From the NCBI GenBank assembly GCA_013141455.1, contig JABFQW010000027.1, positions 39,635-103,634 on the forward strand: a stretch of 64,000 bases of DNA. The letters are read 5' to 3'. Positions 62,093-64,000 of this stretch are shown in pieces. The notes beneath the pieces were generated by a model. That model had not been told where the DNA came from and ran no database searches. It worked only from the letters and a program-made list of their open reading frames with translations. The stretch's first letter is position 1. The number at the start of each line of letters is the position of its first letter. The DNA is from Bacteroidales bacterium (GTDB lineage: Bacteria > Bacteroidota > Bacteroidia > Bacteroidales > F082). The position numbers were made by a program, and so were the translations under genes.

Positions 62093-64000
62093 ATGTTTTA
62101 TAGCAATTCAGGTAATTTTTTAAAAAAAAACAGGCTCCTTTTCTTTCTTTTTTTTGCCTTTGGCGCACTGTTTTACTTTGTTTCATATTTCATGGTTTTC
62201 AATGGACAAGGGAAACGTGTTGCCTCAAACATAGAATTCGGGTATAAGAAAGCCCAGGAGTCCTTCGGTTCGCATATACAACGAATAGAAACTTTGGTTT
62301 CTTCCGGTTCTACAGCGGCGCTGTTCGAGAATGACTGGCTTAGTCAAACACCTGAAGAATTGGGTTTCGTGGTGATGGTAAGAGAAGATGATTCATTGGT
62401 TTACTGGAATAGCAGCATGGTTAGTTTGCCAGATTTTCAGGTTCAATCAACAAACCCACTGGATACTTTAATGCATCTGAACAATGGATATTATCAGATT
62501 TATGTTACGCAAAATGACAAGTTTGAGATCTCACTGCTAAGCTTAGTTTATTCTGATTATGCCTACGAGAATACTTATCTCGAGAATAAATTCTCAGAAA
62601 GATTTAGCGCAGAGTCAAACCGTTTTAAACTACAAACGGAAATTGCAGGTGAGTATATTATTCATAACCTGAAAGGAAATCCTGTTTTTTCTATCACCGA
62701 AGATAAAGACAAACCAACAACCATTATTTCGTATATCTATAATTTGTTTTTGCTTGTTGTTTGGATTTCCGTGATTAACATATTGTTATTGAACTATATG
62801 CGATATATTTTTACTAGCACCGTGAATCCTGTAAAACGTATCGTAACTTTTTTTGCCAGCCTTATTTTCGTTCGGCTATTGCTTGAATTAAGTAATAAAC
62901 TGTTGGGTCTGAACGAATCAGATTTATTTAATGCCAGCTATTTTAGTTTTGGTTTTTTGTTTCCCAGTATCGGCGATTTGATTCTTAATATTCAGACTTT
63001 ACTTTTCCTGGCAATAGCTTTTGCCAGGTATGGGCGGGTTGAATCATCACAGGTTCTTTATGGGAATAAGTTTTTGGCAGGTTCACTTGTTTTCGCAATT
63101 ATCATAGTTTTTTATTTGAACATTTTCTTTGTTGAGCAGATTCTTTTTCATTCATCTATTGCATTATCATTCAGCGCGTTATATAATTTTGAGGCATTGA
63201 GCTATCTGTTGCTCATCGTTTTGGTACTGATTACATTATCTTTTTTTCTAGTTATTTACCGACTAAGTGTTTTATTGTTTCAGGTTACTGACAATTTCAA
63301 AATGCTTTCATTCATAATACTTATTCAATGTGTTGTTATACAATTAGTTAACAATATAATATCTGATTTTGGATTCCTCCCTACCATTTTTTTGATTGCT
63401 TATTTTTTGCTTGCAATGTATAACCGATCCAAATCGACTATGCAAAACCGCTTTGTATTTTTTGTTTTAGTCATCGGCTTATTTTCCATTTTGCTTACGA
63501 GCCTGTTTTATCAGGTAAACCAACATAAATCGGACAGTGAACAAATGCTTACTGCCTATAAACTGGGGTTGGAGAAAGACCCGATGTTTGAATTTTTGTA
63601 TGCTGATATGGCAACTAAAATTGCTGTTGATACAACAATACGCAGGATGATGGATGAAACGAATCCTGAATTGAGCAATGAAGATGTGAATATTGTTAAC
63701 TATTTAAAAAAGAAGTATTTCACCGGATATTTTGAACGATATGTGATAGAAGCAACTGTATGTGGTCAGTTTGAAGATTTGAATATTCAGCCCGAAAACT
63801 ATGTGGTAAACTGTAACAAATATTTCACCGAAACAATAGAATCATCAGGGACTGAAACTGATTATCCGGGGTTGTTTTATATGGAGGACAATGAACAGGG
63901 TACATATTATATTTCTCAAATCGTTATCCCTCAGCGGAATGGAATTTCTGCAACAATATTTATCGAATTTTATTTTAAATATATACCCGAGGGATTAGGT
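62093..64000 (+). CDS. Large polytopic membrane protein, partial (likely sensor kinase)
   Basis: The frame is open from the ATG at 62093 to the window edge (636 codons, no stop). One N-terminal helix (about 12-36) is followed by a periplasmic region to about 215, then a block of some seven hydrophobic segments (about 217-470), and a second extracytoplasmic region from about 475 on. The layout resembles the N-terminal half of the very long sensor histidine kinases found in Bacteroidota, with the kinase core expected beyond the window. That last point is an inference from architecture; no kinase motif is visible. Confidence 0.7.
   Translation, partial: MFYSNSGNFLKKNRLLFFLFFAFGALFYFVSYFMVFNGQGKRVASNIEFGYKKAQESFGSHIQRIETLVSSGSTAALFENDWLSQTPEELGFVVMVREDDSLVYWNSSMVSLPDFQVQSTNPLDTLMHLNNGYYQIYVTQNDKFEISLLSLVYSDYAYENTYLENKFSERFSAESNRFKLQTEIAGEYIIHNLKGNPVFSITEDKDKPTTIISYIYNLFLLVVWISVINILLLNYMRYIFTSTVNPVKRIVTFFASLIFVRLLLELSNKLLGLNESDLFNASYFSFGFLFPSIGDLILNIQTLLFLAIAFARYGRVESSQVLYGNKFLAGSLVFAIIIVFYLNIFFVEQILFHSSIALSFSALYNFEALSYLLLIVLVLITLSFFLVIYRLSVLLFQVTDNFKMLSFIILIQCVVIQLVNNIISDFGFLPTIFLIAYFLLAMYNRSKSTMQNRFVFFVLVIGLFSILLTSLFYQVNQHKSDSEQMLTAYKLGLEKDPMFEFLYADMATKIAVDTTIRRMMDETNPELSNEDVNIVNYLKKKYFTGYFERYVIEATVCGQFEDLNIQPENYVVNCNKYFTETIESSGTETDYPGLFYMEDNEQGTYYISQIVIPQRNGISATIFIEFYFKYIPEGLG

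Overview
The window comes from the chromosome of a Bacteroidota bacterium, probably a free-living or sediment member of the Bacteroidales/Marinilabiliales type. The reasons are: many starts preceded by the Bacteroidota -7 box TAnnTTTG with hardly any Shine-Dalgarno signal; type IX secretion C-terminal sorting domains; DUF4175, DUF4369 and DUF2141 proteins; the lutB, rpiB, nadA, purH and mreBCD genes in Bacteroidota form; and moderate-to-low GC with many lipoproteins. Starts, motifs and promoter boxes were read by eye; no search was run.

Left part (1-3500): an unknown gene, then a compact three-gene toxin-antitoxin operon of the HipBST type (split HipA kinase) with repeated GCACTA sites around its promoter, an unknown lipoprotein and the zinc-ribbon protein YjdM. 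At 3.8-10.3 kb lies a cell-wall peptide module: an APC permease, an NlpC/P60 endopeptidase with SH3 domains, a Tat-exported dipeptide epimerase, an uncharacterised lipoprotein with an apparent papain-like Cys/His/Asp triad, and a convergent L,D-transpeptidase. A T9SS-secreted LamG protein and two membrane proteins follow.

Middle part (14-29 kb): an AraC/GyrI regulator, two oxidoreductases, and a TolC/adaptor/RND efflux operon ending in a perfect 19-bp hairpin. Then come a MacB-type ABC permease, purH (apparently TTG start), and mreB-mreC-mreD. A nested palindromic element (29010-29152) fills the next gap. Further right: a TlpA-like lipoprotein, a tail-specific protease paired with an unknown secreted helical protein, lutB-rpiB, nadA, a MORN-repeat protein, a lipoprotein/PepSY/small-membrane-protein trio, a cysteine-rich PAS histidine kinase and a deoxyhypusine-synthase-like enzyme.

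Right part (43-64 kb): an AT-rich P-loop NTPase that looks acquired, a 41-bp tandem repeat, a K+ channel with RCK domain, and a sulfate-activation cluster (cysQ, cysD, cysNC) beside tRNA-Cys. Then come a small Cys-rich protein, folB, gltX, a T9SS-sorted M1 aminopeptidase, a DUF4175 protein, ybeY, mnmG and a methyltransferase. Two perfect parS sites (GTTTCACGTGAAAC) flank mnmG, which suggests that this end of the window lies in the ParABS centromere region, usually near oriC. The window ends inside a large polytopic membrane protein. The observations most worth following up are the parS pair, the triad lipoprotein in the murein-peptide cluster, the NTPase with its tandem repeat, the palindromic element, and the altered Walker A in the APS kinase domain.
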